Below, piece after piece: positions 10,950 through 22,134 of a stretch of 64,000 nucleotides of DNA. How positions within the stretch are numbered: position 1 is the first letter of the stretch; every line of letters starts with the position of its first letter. This stretch comes from Ascarosepion bandense (lineage: Eukaryota; Mollusca; Cephalopoda; Sepiida; Sepiidae). Location of the stretch: assembly GCA_037127315.1 (NCBI GenBank), contig JBBBDQ010000915.1, forward strand, positions 141,501 through 205,500. Direction: 5' to 3'. The translations under genes and the position numbers were made by a program. The notes under the pieces were generated by a model. That model searched no databases and was not told where the DNA came from. It saw only the letters and a program-made list of their open reading frames with translations.

Positions 10950-10950
<1 letters not shown>
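10731..10950 (-). mobile_element. Hammerhead-derived tRNA SINE, family C, copy 3
   Basis: The minus strand has the full tRNA-like head, with A-box-like CATAGGGTTAGCGAC (near 10840) and B box GAGTTTCGATCCC (near 10800). It continues through the linker into a damaged hammerhead: CTGATGA and GAAA are present, but the 3' half of stem II is deleted (about 8 bases). A 5' extension of about 85 bases (10865-10950) is shared with the copy at 38.7-38.9 kb. Confidence 0.75.

Positions 10951-10983
<33 letters not shown>
10951..10983. repeat. (TA)n microsatellite at the 5' side of SINE C copy 3
   Basis: About 16 TA units; the 38.9 kb copy also has TA repeats at the equivalent place. Confidence 0.9.
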
Positions 10984-10986
<3 letters not shown>

Positions 10987-13090
10987 GCTTTGTAAATAGA
11001 TAATACTATTTACATTGAGCTCTGCACCTGGTTTATTTTTGATACTAATACAATTACTGAGATCTGGTTTTGGTGATTTTACCAATATGCTTTTCCTTTT
11101 TAGGATTCGAAATATATACGTAAATATACTTATTTAAAAGTAGTACAAACTAGTGGGTTGACAGTCTACTGTTTGTAGTGACTTATTTTATTAGAGTGCT
11201 AGATACTTAGGAGAGTATTATAAATAGTAATGTTTTTATTATAAAAAGTTTATTAAAAATATTACCATATATATATAAATCATTTTGAAAGGGTTTCATG
11301 GTTAGGGATTTGCTAAAAGACCACTAACAAGTTAATTCCATTGTCAAATACGATTATGTTGGCATATCACTTAAAACGATTTGCATAAAGAGCTTCAATT
11401 ATTTAAAAACATTCTGAACTCTTTCAAGGCTGGAAATTAACAAATGGGCAGCTCCGGTCCATGTATTTGCAGTAAATCTCTATTTTTGGTTGGATATGAC
11501 GCTTGTAAGCACAAGACATAGCAGAAGAACTCACATAATCCATGTCATTCCATCGTTTTGCCCTTGATACTGCATGAGCCCGAGGAAAGATAACGAACTT
11601 TTAAAATATGTTCTACATTCAGGAATATCCCTGTATATTATTTCTATTTAGAAATCTGTCCTTTAGGAATTAAAAACAAAGCTTCCTTGGATAAAGATCC
11701 CGATAAAAATACCTAACAAAAAAGGTTATAATTATTTTTACTGGCAGTTCTTACTGTTATTTGGCAGAATTCTTATTGCAAATCTGATCTTGTCATAATA
11801 CCTTCAGAACCAAAACGATAAGAAATAAAAATACCGGTGCTGTCTTCGTCTTTTTCGGTGTCCCCTTTTCCTATGTTGTCGTGAAGATGTGCTTATTATG
11901 CTGTATAGCAATAGATTTGTCCAAATAATTGGTGTAGCCTTGGGTATATCTTAACGGAGAGAGAAATATTGCCTCCATTGCCACAAATATAGTAATTACA
12001 TCGCAACTGTTGGGAGGAATAAGATTTATTTTCATCCCTGTAAAAACAAAAACATTAGCAATATATTTTATATAAGAGAACGACGTACTCCGCGTATTTT
12101 CAAATTTTACATTGTCGATTTATACAGGTTTCATATCCTCTAATTATAATGACCATTCCAGATATAAAAGTAATAAGTAATTTTCCCACTTTATATTAGA
12201 ACAAGATTAATTAATAAAAATCTAAGAGCATAAAACATGTTTAAATGGAATAAAATTACGCTTCAGTAATTTATAGTTTGAGCTATTCTTGCTATGTAGA
12301 CTTTTAAATATTTTCTCTAATAAAAATTCGTTTAAGAAAGCTTGTAAACTTAAAATTGCGTTTTAGAATAAAAACGAAATTAGAACTGATTATAAATGTA
12401 GTTTACTCAACTTACCTTGACACAAAGCCACAAAAATGAAATATCAGTAAGGATTGTACTCATTGTCAACTGGACAAGCGCGCTAATCATATTCCGACGC
12501 CAAAACGTACACTCTATAGTACATCGCAATTGATAAAACAGTTACAAATAAAATGGGATGCATGCTTCTTTTGAAAAGCTCTTAAAATAACGTGGGTATT
12601 TTTACTCTACTTTACTTTAATAGTGTAACCAGAATTAATTCCACGAAGTTGTATTTGGTAGCTATGATTAAATTTGCAGACACCAAAGAAAAAGTTAAAG
12701 ATTCTAATGGGATTTCTAAATAGTTCAAAATGCTTTTATTTCTAAATCAGTTCTTGCTTCTCTTCCATGTTTGATGAGTGTCCCCACCAGTAAGCTATCT
12801 CGTGAGTCCTTTGAGTTGCCAAGTTAAAACGAGACATCTGAATACTTCAGAGCCAATCTTCTGTTTATTCTAAATGTTTTTCAGGTGTTAATTTCTCTCT
12901 CCATCCCACAGCATGGCATGTTAACTGCGAGTCAACTGGAATTCCAACACTTTTTTTCTTGGCTGATTTGGTTTTTACGGCTTATCAACCATCTGTAAGT
13001 TGTTTAAAGCTAGAGAATATTTTTTTAGATTGCAAGAATGTTTAAAGAAAATAATGGTTTTAATAGTGTTGCAAGTCTTACTAATTACCC
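10984..13090. other. Unassigned sequence; one weak candidate exon near 11.9-12.04 kb
   Basis: On the minus strand a polypyrimidine tract plus CAG ends at about 12042. It is followed by an open reading of about 46 codons (containing LRCNYYICGNGG) that ends in TAA near 11903. Open stretches of this size occur by chance in AT-rich DNA, and an alternative frame is equally open. No family was recognised. Confidence 0.25.
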
Positions 13091-13091
13091 T

Positions 13092-13228
13092 ATAAAGGTG
13101 GATTCAGACCTTTCCCGATTATAATTTGCGCGTAAGAGAACATAATGAAACTAACACGCATTGAACTTGGCTCTCGGATAATAAATTCCGAGCCATTAAC
13201 CTTTACCAAACATACCATTATCCATTAC
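13092..13228 (-). mobile_element. SINE family A head and body, 3'-truncated
   Basis: The minus strand has a tRNA-like segment (A-box-like TTGGTAAAGGTTAATGG, B-box-like AAGTTCAATGC) and the blocks 'ggctcgga' and 'cttacgcgcaaat' shared with the SINE at 4.9-5.2 kb. It stops before the conserved central block. It lies immediately downstream of the 5S-like sequence in the same orientation. Confidence 0.7.
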
Positions 13229-13229
13229 C

Positions 13230-13346
13230 AAACTTAAAACACCCAGTATTCCCAAACCGTCACCTGTCTAGTTTCTGACAACGCTCAGCGTTGCTTAACT
13301 TGGGTGATCGTAAGGGAACCAATGTTTAAATGCGATGTGGCTCTAA
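13230..13346 (-). ncRNA. 5S rRNA-derived sequence (pseudogene or SINE head)
   Basis: The minus strand aligns along almost the whole of a metazoan 5S rRNA. It has GGTTCCCTTACGATCACCC, then AAGTTAAGCAACG (the A-box region of the 5S internal promoter), then GGTGACGGTTTGGGAATAC and GGGTG (the C-box and 3' region). The length of about 117 fits 5S. The middle (about positions 60-85 of 5S) is diverged, so it is not a functional gene. Its tight, same-strand junction to a tRNA-derived SINE suggests a composite 5S-tRNA SINE or a 5S fossil beside one. Confidence 0.75.
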
Positions 13347-13349
13347 GAT

Positions 13350-14220
13350 ATTTCCGTCATATTGCAACACTGAAAACATTCTTCTACTTCTCTGTCTTGT
13401 CCCTTCAGAACGTAGGCTATCATGGCCTTTAACATCTCTCTATCTCTTGTGGTTGTTTGCACGCCTTCTCCTTCTAACCAAACCCAAACACCGCTCTGTC
13501 ATCTATTGGCACAAGCCCGTCAAGTATGTTACGCTTTGCTTTTACCTATCTCTCTTTCCCTTTATCTGACCTATTAGTTGATTTTCTAAGCGCTGCTTAA
13601 GTGTGGCACAAGGCTGAATCTATCCTGTGTGTATTATAAACTCCAAGCTCTCCTTCTTCATTACATACCCCAGGAAATTCAGTTGTCTTTTTAAGTATTA
13701 GTGTCCTTTTTGTTTCTATTTTCACCCAAACCTCATCGCTGCTCACATGTTCTGTCCTTGGTATTCTCAGAATTCATCTGTAGAACTACATTTTGATCGC
13801 TTTAAGCCTCTCTTTCATCTCTGAGGAGACTGTCTAGCATTCACTGCCATATTAATGAACAGACATCACAATCAAATAATCCCTTCGTTTCTAGCAAAAT
13901 TTTTCTGTCTATCAATACGTCTGGAATGTATCCGTGATCATACCAGTTAGCATTCGGATCTCAGTATAGTACTTTTCGTTTTCTGTTAGAACTCTTTCCA
14001 GTTATTTAAATTTCTGTTCCTGCTTGATTTTAGTATCTTCCGCTTAGGTTGGCAGTTTAGAGTTCCTCATTTTACTCATGATTATGCATTCATTTTTCTT
14101 GTAAACTATTTGTAACCTTTTTTTTCCGCTATCTCCTGTTGCCTTCAGTAGGAGGTCTTGTAGTTTACTTTCCGTGTCTGCTGTAAACATTATTAGTTTT
14201 AGTAAGCGCTAATCAATAGA
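13350..14220 (-). pseudogene. RTE-type LINE fragment, 3' half
   Basis: The minus strand matches the C-terminal part of the RTE element at 52.0-52.8 kb block by block, including 'cttctgtaactttctgtgt'-like tracts near 14160 and the 3' end 'gccatgatagcctacgttc' near 13420. The reading frame is broken by many stops. About 60 bases of SINE family D sequence interrupt it near 13575-13635. Confidence 0.8.
13572..13635 (+). mobile_element. SINE family D fragment nested in the RTE fragment
   Basis: Contains 'gattttctaagcgctgctta' and 'gtgtggcacaaggc', the same start as copies at 14.77, 24.7 and 47.63 kb. It splits sequence that is continuous in the RTE copy at 52.2 kb, so it inserted after the LINE. 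Confidence 0.6.
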
Positions 14221-14767
14221 AGTTATTCGCCACTTTCTGTTATAACACTCATCGACACTTTTGGAGTGTCTAATTTAAATTGTACAGTTTAACAAACAAA
14301 TATATTTTTCATGAAATTATCTGTGAATTCTTTTGACAATAATCTTATTTGTCCCAAAATAAATACGCCTTTTCATACCTACTTAATTGCTATCAACACG
14401 TAAAACGGTCCCTACAAATAACCCATCTTTCAGAAGTCACTCTTTAGCTGGATCCTGTCTGCCAACGCCGGTCTATACAACACTTTAGTTTACAGACACA
14501 CCTAAAACAGAATATCGTCTTAACTCCGAGTTCATTAATGAGTTAGAAACTATGATAAAATAACTGTATGAGTCAATGAAAATGAATACTGTTTAAAAAT
14601 GTAGACAATCGAGTTCCTGCAACAGTTTGCAAATATTTATCCGAACATCTTGTGGAATAATCATAATCGGTCATCTTAGATTTCCAGACAGTGTTTATCA
14701 ACACAAGAATAAAAGCTGCAATAAATTTTCCTGAAACGTTAAGCGGTTTACTCTAACACTTGTATGG

Positions 14768-14880
14768 TGATTTTCTAAGTGTGGCTTACATATGGCACAA
14801 GATCAAAGTATGGAGAAACCAGTGAGTATCTGACTCGTAATTGATCTAACATCTAGCACCTTCTTTACACATCAAATTCA
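14768..14880 (-). mobile_element. SINE family D copy
   Basis: Plus-strand text 'gattttctaagtgtggctta' and 'atggcacaagatc' defines the 3' end of a minus-oriented SINE. The tRNA-like head is diverged here. Confidence 0.5.
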
Positions 14881-15374
14881 AATTAACTTGTTTCATTATT
14901 TCCAAACCTTTCGGGTTGTCACACTCTTGCGAACCAAAAACACAACCATAACTTACATTAAAATATAGACACAACCTCATTTCCTTCACTATGTTAAATT
15001 TTATTGAATTGACTTGGTACTAGAATTGCAATGTCAAATGAGTGTTTTAGTATTTCCTATAATAATTCTTATGTAGCTTGAGATAAACTGTAATATGTAG
15101 GCATTTCACGTACAAGTTGTGTTATGTAATATCACTTCTCTTAGATAGCAGTGAATGCAGAACAATCTTCTTACAGATGAAGAAGAGACTTGAACCAAGA
15201 AAAATGTGATTCTGCAGAATGAGACGAAGAATACCATAATCTAAAAATATGAACAACAACGAAATTTTAGAGAAAAGGAAAAGAAAAAGATATTTATAGT
15301 TAACATCAAAAAAGTAATTTGGAAAAATTACTTTTGGAAAAATTGAAGACAAGAACTGAAAACAGCAACGCATA
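14881..15374. other. No recognised feature
   Basis: AT-rich flank of the mariner element. Confidence 0.5.
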
Positions 15375-16450
15375 ACCTAACACATCACTCAATAATAATC
15401 GGGCCTCACACATAGATGGCGCCACTAATAATTTTTTATGAAGTATTAACTGTTAAATGGCACGTGACAAAATTTGGGCCTAATCGGACTATTAATTTAC
15501 AAATTCAAGTTATTTAAGGAAAGCTACTGTTGCAAAATTTTAAAACAATGAGAAAAAACTTAATTTTGTGTGTTGATAAATCATTGCTTTCTGATGAGAA
15601 AAAATACTGTTCAAACAAATTAATGGCTTGGTAAGTGTTATTTGGACTCGGTAAAGGGGTGGTATGCTGAATTTAAATGCGGTCGTACAGGCACAAACAA
15701 TGTTGAACACTCAAGTCGCCCAAAATCGGCAGTTGTCCCGAAAAACACCAAAAAACAAATTGACAAACCTGTTTTGGCCGATCGTAATCTGAAGTTTCTT
15801 GAGATAACAGAGAAGTTGAGCATATCAGAAAACAGTGTATTGACCATTTTGCATGAACATTTGTAAATAAGAAAGCTGTGTTCAAAGTGGGTGGCACGTT
15901 TGCTCACAATCGATTAAAAACCTCAACACGTCGAAGATTCAAAGCGTTTTTGGAACTGTTGCAACGCAATAAGTTTTTTTGTGTAAATATATGACAATGA
16001 ATGAAACATTGATCTACCACTTCTCTCCGGAGTCAAATTGGCAGTCAGATGAGCAATCGCTAAGACGATGGCCACAAATGAAAAAGAAAAGTGATGTTTC
16101 ACCAAGACAATGCACCTTGTCGCAAGTCGATCGCAACGACGGCAACACTACATGAATTGCACTTCGAATTGCTTCCGCATGTACCCTATTATTCAGATCT
16201 GGCCCCCAGTCACTACTGGCTGTTTGCAGATATAAGAAAAGAATGCTTGTGGGAAATAGATTTGGCTCCATTGCAGAAGTGATATCGGAAACTAATGTTT
16301 ATTCTGAGGCCGAAAACAAAAAAGTCATCGAATTGGTAGAGAAGCGTTGGAGTTGATGTTTCACCCTAAAAGGAGACTATGTTGATAAATAAAGTTGAAT
16401 TTTGCCTAAAAGTTGTTTTAGGCCCTTGAATTATTGAGTGATGTTTTAGC
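15375..16450 (+). mobile_element. mariner-family DNA transposon fossil with recognisable TIRs
   Basis: The left end (15375-15405, with CACATCACTCAATAAT) and right end (16419-16450, with ATTATTGAGTGATG) are imperfect inverted repeats of about 30 bases, flanked by TA at 15373-15374 and 16451-16452. The element is 1076 bp, shorter than the usual 1.3 kb for mariners, because part of the transposase is missing. The ends are close enough in sequence that the boundary call is secure to within one or two bases. Confidence 0.9.
15600..16390 (+). pseudogene. mariner transposase remnant
   Basis: Helix-turn-helix half: WYAEFKCGRTGTNN, then SRPKSAVVPKN and ISENSVLTILHEHL (15655-15866). Catalytic half in another frame: FHQDNAPCRKS and FELLPHVPYYSDLAPSHY (16095-16235), carrying the HQDNAP and YSDLAPSHY segments where mariners place two catalytic aspartates. 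The C-terminal end FTLKGDYVDK is near 16360-16390. An internal deletion removes much of the segment before the catalytic half, including part of the first catalytic region, and several frameshifts and stops follow 15866. Inactive. Confidence 0.9.
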
Positions 16451-18448
16451 TAGCGAGTTTGAGTAAATGGATGACGGTGTAAGGTATAGGAAAAATGACA
16501 AAAATAGACAAAAATTATTGTAATATATTGCCCTGAACGGCGGATGTAACTGACAGCCCCATCTGGCCGTAGTTAAGACCAACACTGAGACAACCCGATA
16601 AACAAAAATGTGTGGGTATATATATATAGGCGTGGTCATGTGAGTTGCGTGAGATTTTTAAGTCTATGTGAAATCTGGAATTTTGGCGAAAGTAAAGACT
16701 CCCGCTCGCTCCCAACTCTCGACACACCCTTCGTGTGTTTGATCTCTCTCCGACGGAATATCATATTTTTATATATACGTTTTTCTCATTGTTTTTCAGT
16801 AGTAGTACATAACATTATTAAGCGCTACAATGGACAGGAAATGTTGGAGATCTCTAACAGCCAATATCCTGAACGAACACGGCATATAGAAAAAGAACAT
16901 TGTTTTTATTCGTTTTAATTTTCTCCGGTCAGAACACTTGGTAAATGTGAGTGTTAAAATTGTATTGCACAAAAGAAGTGGAACGTTTGTCACAAACAAT
17001 ATTGTTTAGTGGAAACTCAGAATAGATTTTTTATAGCAATTAAATTTGAAAAATCGATAAGACATTATATGAATGTGTAAATCTTGTTTTGTTTCTGAGT
17101 AATTAAACAGTGAGAACTGCAAGGTGATAGATTCGTAAATTGTAAAGATGGACAATTTATTTTACTCGACGAATACTAACTTGTTCTATGGCAGTGATTA
17201 CTATTTCAAACCTATCAGATATGTAAATAAAGCATATCAACAAAACAAGACATCCAATTAAATTTATATTTTGTTTTTTAACTAAAAGTCGGAAAACTAA
17301 AGTTACGTCGCATTGATAGATTTAAAAACTGTTTACGCGTTTTGTTTTTTAGGAATGAATTATTATTAACTCTGCAATCTCTACAAATGCACATTTTAAA
17401 ATTCTGTTCCTGCAAAATCCCTATTTCAAATGTTCAGGTTATCTCCGTGGTTTATTCTCATTCGTCCAGACCTTTACTTATTGAAAACGATACACTCCAT
17501 ACACGGATTCGAATTATCGTATTTCCAAATGTTAGGTGTATGTTCTATTCATTCTTTTTCCAAAATGGTTATTTGTAAAACAATGTTCCGGAGGTATGCT
17601 TCTCTGAAGCATATCATAAATCTTTTCAAGTCAAGATTCAATCGTTATTGATTTATTGTCATAACTTTCACTTCATTCAACCACCTCTAAAATCATATCA
17701 CATGACCTCATTTACAAATCTCTCTATTAACTGTTTCTTGAGCCTTGTATTTTAATAAAAAGTAATAAGATATTAAATACCAAACTTCATTTATGCGTCA
17801 AGATCTACCAGGATGTGGGCGATTACGTCTACCCACAGCTTCCCTTTTTTATTTCTCTAATATTTTGACCCTCTAAAGTCCCCATTCTCTTTTTTATTCA
17901 ATCTATTCACACAAACTGGTTAAATCAGTTGTTCGTTGTTTCTTGAATGATAGCTTATTTCGTTTCTATTTTCTAATTATATATCCCAGAAATAATATAT
18001 AATTTTTAGATATTAAGATTCTGTTTCAAGTAGGAATTGGATTATTTTAGTGGTCTGCTAGTATCACCTTTCCACGCGTCAGTGGGTATCGTGGTTTATG
18101 GTTGCCTTTTCCTCGGATGGCATTTTAAGAATCAACTTGTGGTTTCTTATTATTTTTTGACAATGCAATGTCATACGTTCAAAAATTTGAATTATTGCAT
18201 CAAGTACGTTGAGGCGGTAATACTGACCTGGAGTAAGAAGATAGATGTTCTTTAAAAAAGGGAAAATACTGTACCAAATCGTGGTTTCTCTACAAAGGAA
18301 GTCGGAATTTTGATCCCTGTCGGCGGAATTTGTTTATTATTACTCGAATACGCAGGTCGATCGACTTTGAAGCCATTGTTTAATAAATGAAAGCGGAGCG
18401 TTTATTTTCAAGAGTGACATATCCACAATAATAAAGTTTTGAAGTTGA
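16451..18448. other. Unassigned; possible solo LTR near 16545-16830
   Basis: The stretch 16545-16830 begins TGTAACTGACAGCCCC, has a TATA-like run at 16616-16627 and a CT-rich segment, and could end in ACA at 16828. No matching 5-bp target duplication was found, so I do not call it an LTR. The rest is featureless AT-rich DNA; a 72-codon frame at 18037-18255 has no recognisable domain. Confidence 0.25.
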
Positions 18449-18468
18449 TATATATATATATATATATA

Positions 18469-20070
18469 CAACAGGCAAAAGTTTGAAGTTGCCTGCATTT
18501 CTTTAAAAAAAATAAAACTTTTAAAGGTATATTTTCGTATTTCTTAAGTAAAATATAAAGTTTCATTAACTACAGCTAAGGTTTTATTTTTATTTTTTTA
18601 TTTTTAAAGTTCTCCTTACTTACAAATTCAAGTTTAGATTTGTTTAATTTTGAATTTTTTTATGACATAAGAGTCTGTTTTGTTTACACTACAAGAGACA
18701 TTTTAGAGATTACCATGATTTTCAACTTAGTAAAATTTTAATATAGCATCTCAGTGCTAACTTAGCACCGACTAATGTTAAAAGAACATATGTAGCTGTT
18801 TCATAACGACAGTATTTTCATAGTCTTTTTATATTTTATTTTTTAAATTTTGAAGTAATTTGCACAAAATGGCAAAATCAAAGCAGCTATGCATTCAGGT
18901 GAGGGGAAAGATTGAAATTTTATTCAAGGAAGTCTAGTCCCAAAAGCAAATTGCAAAGAAATTGAAGGCTTCTAGACACAAAGTGCAATATTCATTACAA
19001 AGGCAGGTCGAGATTTGTGCAAATGGTGACAGAGGAAGGGCTGGAATGCCCGAAATGACAACTGTTGCTGAAGATAAACACTTGATTATTGAGAGCCAAT
19101 GAAATGGAATGAAAATGCCCTAGAGTTGGTAGCTGAAGTGAACTCTTCTCGACAGCAACCAATGTCGCTCTCGACTGTAAAAAATTGACTTAGATAATCG
19201 GGGTCGTGTGGGGTTTGTATAGACACAAAATAAACCCCTGTTACGGAAAGTGAATAAGCACAAAAGATTGTTATGGGGGGAAAATGCATACGGATTTGAC
19301 ATTGGAAGAGTGGCAAAATGTATTGTGAAGAGACCTGTCCAAATTTGAGCATTTTTGTTGTAAGATTAGATTGTATATGAGGGGAAATGCAGGGGAAAGA
19401 GTGAATGATGAATGTATCGTCCCAAACGTTAAACATGGTGGTGGGTCTGTTATGGTGCGGATGGTTTTTGACGGGGTGAAAAGGCTAAAGATTTGATTCA
19501 GGTCAAGTGAATATTGAAAAAAGAACAATATATTTTGATTTTACAAAGAAAACGAATACCAAATGTTTCTTGAATAATTTGAAAAAGATACCTTTCATCA
19601 AAACAAGGATCCAAAAACTCTTCTAAATTATGTCAAAATTGCCACGAGACAAAAAAAGAACATCACTCTGGAAATTATAACTTGGCCGCCACAATATACT
19701 GATATTTGAATCCGACTGAATTAGTATGGGATGAATGTGACAAGACAGTCCAATAAGAGTACCAAAGGTGTGAGAGTGATCTTTTTTAGTGATTGAAGAT
19801 TTCTGTAATCTACATTTTTTAAAATACGTTTGGAAAGAATTCCATGGAACTTTAAGGCAGTAATTAAGGCATATTTTTTTTTTGACAAAAACAAAACTAA
19901 ACACCAGCCTAATAAAATTTATTATAATTAAGTCTGTGATATTTATCAAAATAAAATCAGATATACTGTGATTACTGCAAGTTTATCTATGACTTAAAAA
20001 ATACAAAAATATATAATTTTCAGTTGTTTTTCTTTATAATAATGCAAGATGATTTCAAACATTTGAAGTC
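18469..20070 (+). mobile_element. Tc1-like DNA transposon fossil
   Basis: The ends are inverted repeats of about 90 bases. The left starts CAACAGGCAAAAGTTTGAAG with an inner block GTATATTTTCGTATTTCTTAA; the right is the diverged reverse complement. TA dinucleotides flank both ends (18467-18468 and 20071-20072). The length of 1602 bp equals a typical full-length Tc1. It inserted into, or next to, a (TA)n run. Confidence 0.85.
18870..19910 (+). pseudogene. Tc1-like transposase remnant
   Basis: N-terminus MAKSKQL..VRGKIEILFKE (18870 on) is the first helix-turn-helix of Tc1 proteins. Later pieces are TVAEDKHLII, the hallmark CIVPNVKHGGGSVMV (19412-19455) and YLNPTELVWDE (19705-19735), which carries the conserved NP-E-WDE segment of the DD34E catalytic core. 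Many stops and frameshifts are present, including TGA in place of a conserved Trp near 19328. Full length but dead. Confidence 0.9.
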
Positions 20071-20072
20071 TA

Positions 20073-20235
20073 CATTATTTACAGTGTTTGAATTCTTGTC
20101 CACATCTTTATTGTCATATTCACGTTTAAGCTGCTATCATCACCAGGTGAAATATGTTGGAATTTTGAACTGAAATCTGTATTTAGTTTGCGGGGTTGGG
20201 TTTTTCTACTTCATTCTGCTATTCTTTCTTGGTGA
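20073..20235 (-). repeat. Penelope-like dispersed repeat, diverged copy
   Basis: Resembles the left arm of the inverted pair at 43.43-43.77 kb: 'ttgtccacatcttta..catattcac' and 'ttggaattttgaactg' correspond to blocks there. On the minus strand a degraded CTGGTGATGAT..AAACGTGAATATG is the trace of a hammerhead-like end motif. No coding part. Confidence 0.4.
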
Positions 20236-20302
20236 CCTCAACTCTCCATATCATTTTAGGACCACTCAAATAACATTTTTTCTACTAGACACTGTTGCCG
20301 GT

Positions 20303-20340
<38 letters not shown>
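20303..20340. repeat. Compound (TA)n-(GT)n microsatellite
   Basis: About ten TA units followed by about nine GT units. Confidence 0.95.
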
Positions 20341-20637
20341 AAATGATTTTGATAGTTAATGGAGTTTGAGAATATAAAAAACTCTAGATGAGAACAGAGC
20401 AAAAGAGAAAACATTTCGGATTAATGTAGTAATACTTGCAAAAAACACACTAAGACAGACGGTCATTTAATAAGAACACGTTTGTCTGCAAAAATAGCGC
20501 AATGTTCGTAGGTCACTCGTGAGGATCGAACACATCCAAGTAATAAATTGAGCTGCTAGACTATATCGTAGATCGATAAAACAAAAATGACTAAATCGGT
20601 CTTGGTCATGTCAGCTTTATTTAATGCGCACACGCTC

Positions 20638-20693
20638 ACGCACGTAAACACACACGCACACACACATACAAACGCACACACACACACACGCAC

Positions 20694-20734
<41 letters not shown>
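20638..20734. repeat. Compound (CA)n-(TA)n microsatellite
   Basis: Interrupted CA/CG repeats followed by about 19 TA units. Confidence 0.95.
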
Positions 20735-20740
<6 letters not shown>

Positions 20741-20864
20741 TTTGTATTTATTAAAAATAAATATAGTTTACATTGCTCTATAATATTTGTTGTATTTACT
20801 TTTATATCAAAAAGTAAATGCCGGAGAACACACAATAGTAAAACTGTTGGTTCTCTTCACCAGG

Positions 20865-20888
20865 ATATATATATATATATACATATAC

Positions 20889-20949
<61 letters not shown>
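20865..20949. repeat. Long (TA)n microsatellite
   Basis: About 40 TA units with one 'catatacg' interruption. Confidence 0.95.
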
Positions 20950-20951
<2 letters not shown>

Positions 20952-20974
20952 GATTGTCAAGGTACTATGGTTAA

Positions 20975-21262
20975 TTTTCTTTTGATTTCATATCTTATGT
21001 GTCCTTTTCTGTTCTTGACGTAAATTATATAATTTTTTTCAAATTATATCCTAACGCTTTGGGCTATACTTTTAGCCCTTATCAAAGAAGAATCTTGTTT
21101 TTAATTTTAGTTCAATGTATGAATCCTTTTATATATGTAAGTAGAGATAGACATTATTTTAAATGGTTTACGGTCAAAAAGGAAAAAAATAAGAACGTAG
21201 GTAAAATGAAATACAAAATAGCCGTATTACCTTGTCAGCCGTTTTTAAGGAAGCTTGCATAA
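20975..21262 (+). pseudogene. Possible rhodopsin-class GPCR fragment (TM6-TM7-like)
   Basis: From 20999 the frame reads a hydrophobic stretch ILFLILVQCMNPFIY followed by VSRDRHYFKWF. NPxxY at the end of a hydrophobic helix, followed by a basic/aromatic stretch, is the signature of transmembrane helix 7 and helix 8 in rhodopsin-class receptors. Just upstream a different frame gives FLLISYLMCPFLFL, which could be a TM6-like helix after one frameshift at about 21013. There are no other helices nearby; the upstream side is a (TA)n array and the frame stops at 21262. It could equally be a chance hydrophobic frame. If real, it is a broken gene or an exon. Confidence 0.25.
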
Positions 21263-21286
21263 AAGAGACATTGCTGCACAAATACT

Positions 21287-21288
<2 letters not shown>

Positions 21289-21340
<52 letters not shown>
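21289..21340. repeat. (TA)n microsatellite
   Basis: About 26 TA units; a smaller array lies at 21450-21475. Confidence 0.95.
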
Positions 21341-21343
<3 letters not shown>

Positions 21344-21444
21344 GTATTTATTTTTAATCCGAAACCTTTTTTATGGTCTGTACTGCTTATTTCAATTTTA
21401 TAGCCCAATTTTTAAGTATTTATTAATTATTATTTTATGTATTT

Positions 21445-21478
<34 letters not shown>

Positions 21479-21479
21479 A

Positions 21480-22020
21480 GAAATTTGAGATGGAATAATG
21501 TTGTATTTACATTTTATGTTTAGGAGAGACGAATTTTGCAAACTTATTAAGCTAAGTGATGTGGTTTTTATCTCTTGGTTAGACAACAAGGGTAATTTAC
21601 GCACCTGTAAAATTGCATATGAACGCATTCTTTCCATTTTTAATCAGTGTAATACGGCGCAGTTAATATCAGAGAGTAGGCTTCTTACCTATACCCGCCT
21701 TCATAAATTGATTCTTTAACCGGTTAGAGATATTTTCAATCTTCTAACGACGCATGCTCAGTAATAATGTTTACATGATCTATTTCGTTCTCGTTATACA
21801 CACTTACTATGGCTTCATAAATGCGTCACACCATATTATTCCAATGTAAATCTTTACAGCAATATATTTTGTGCAATCTTATGAAAATCTTTAGTGTTTT
21901 TCAAGTTTGATAAGTCTTTTCTGTCTTTCGCTTGCATAACTGTAACTAGATGGGTGAACACTTTGAAATCCCAGGTTCTTTAAGCGGGGATATAAGGTAA
22001 TCAATCACGGTTGTAAACTG
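21480..22020. other. No recognised gene
   Basis: Contains a 73-codon frame at 21498-21719 with no recognisable domain. Confidence 0.4.
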
Positions 22021-22024
22021 GAAA

Positions 22025-22130
22025 TGAGCGTTTCAGCTTCAGTTTGGTTCGTTAAATTTACTCATGCGCAAATACCCCCGGGAACAGTATGAATTTACCT
22101 TTCCCACAGCTAATAGGACTTGTTCTATTA
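22025..22130 (+). mobile_element. SINE family A fragment, diverged
   Basis: Holds 'tactcatgcgcaaataccc' and 'gaatttacctttcccacag', corresponding to the junction between head and body in the family A copies at 4.9, 31.6 and 45.0 kb. Confidence 0.45.
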
Positions 22131-22134
22131 TTCC

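Noticed and set aside
15590..15620. CTGATGAGAAAA near the mariner start
   Set aside because: No stem II between CTGATGA and GAAA; it is part of degraded mariner sequence.
16545..16830. Possible solo LTR
   Set aside because: TGT..ACA ends and a TATA-like run exist, but no target duplication and no second copy in the window.
19086..19528. Minus-strand frames over the Tc1 element
   Set aside because: Antisense to the transposase remnant, which reads on the plus strand.
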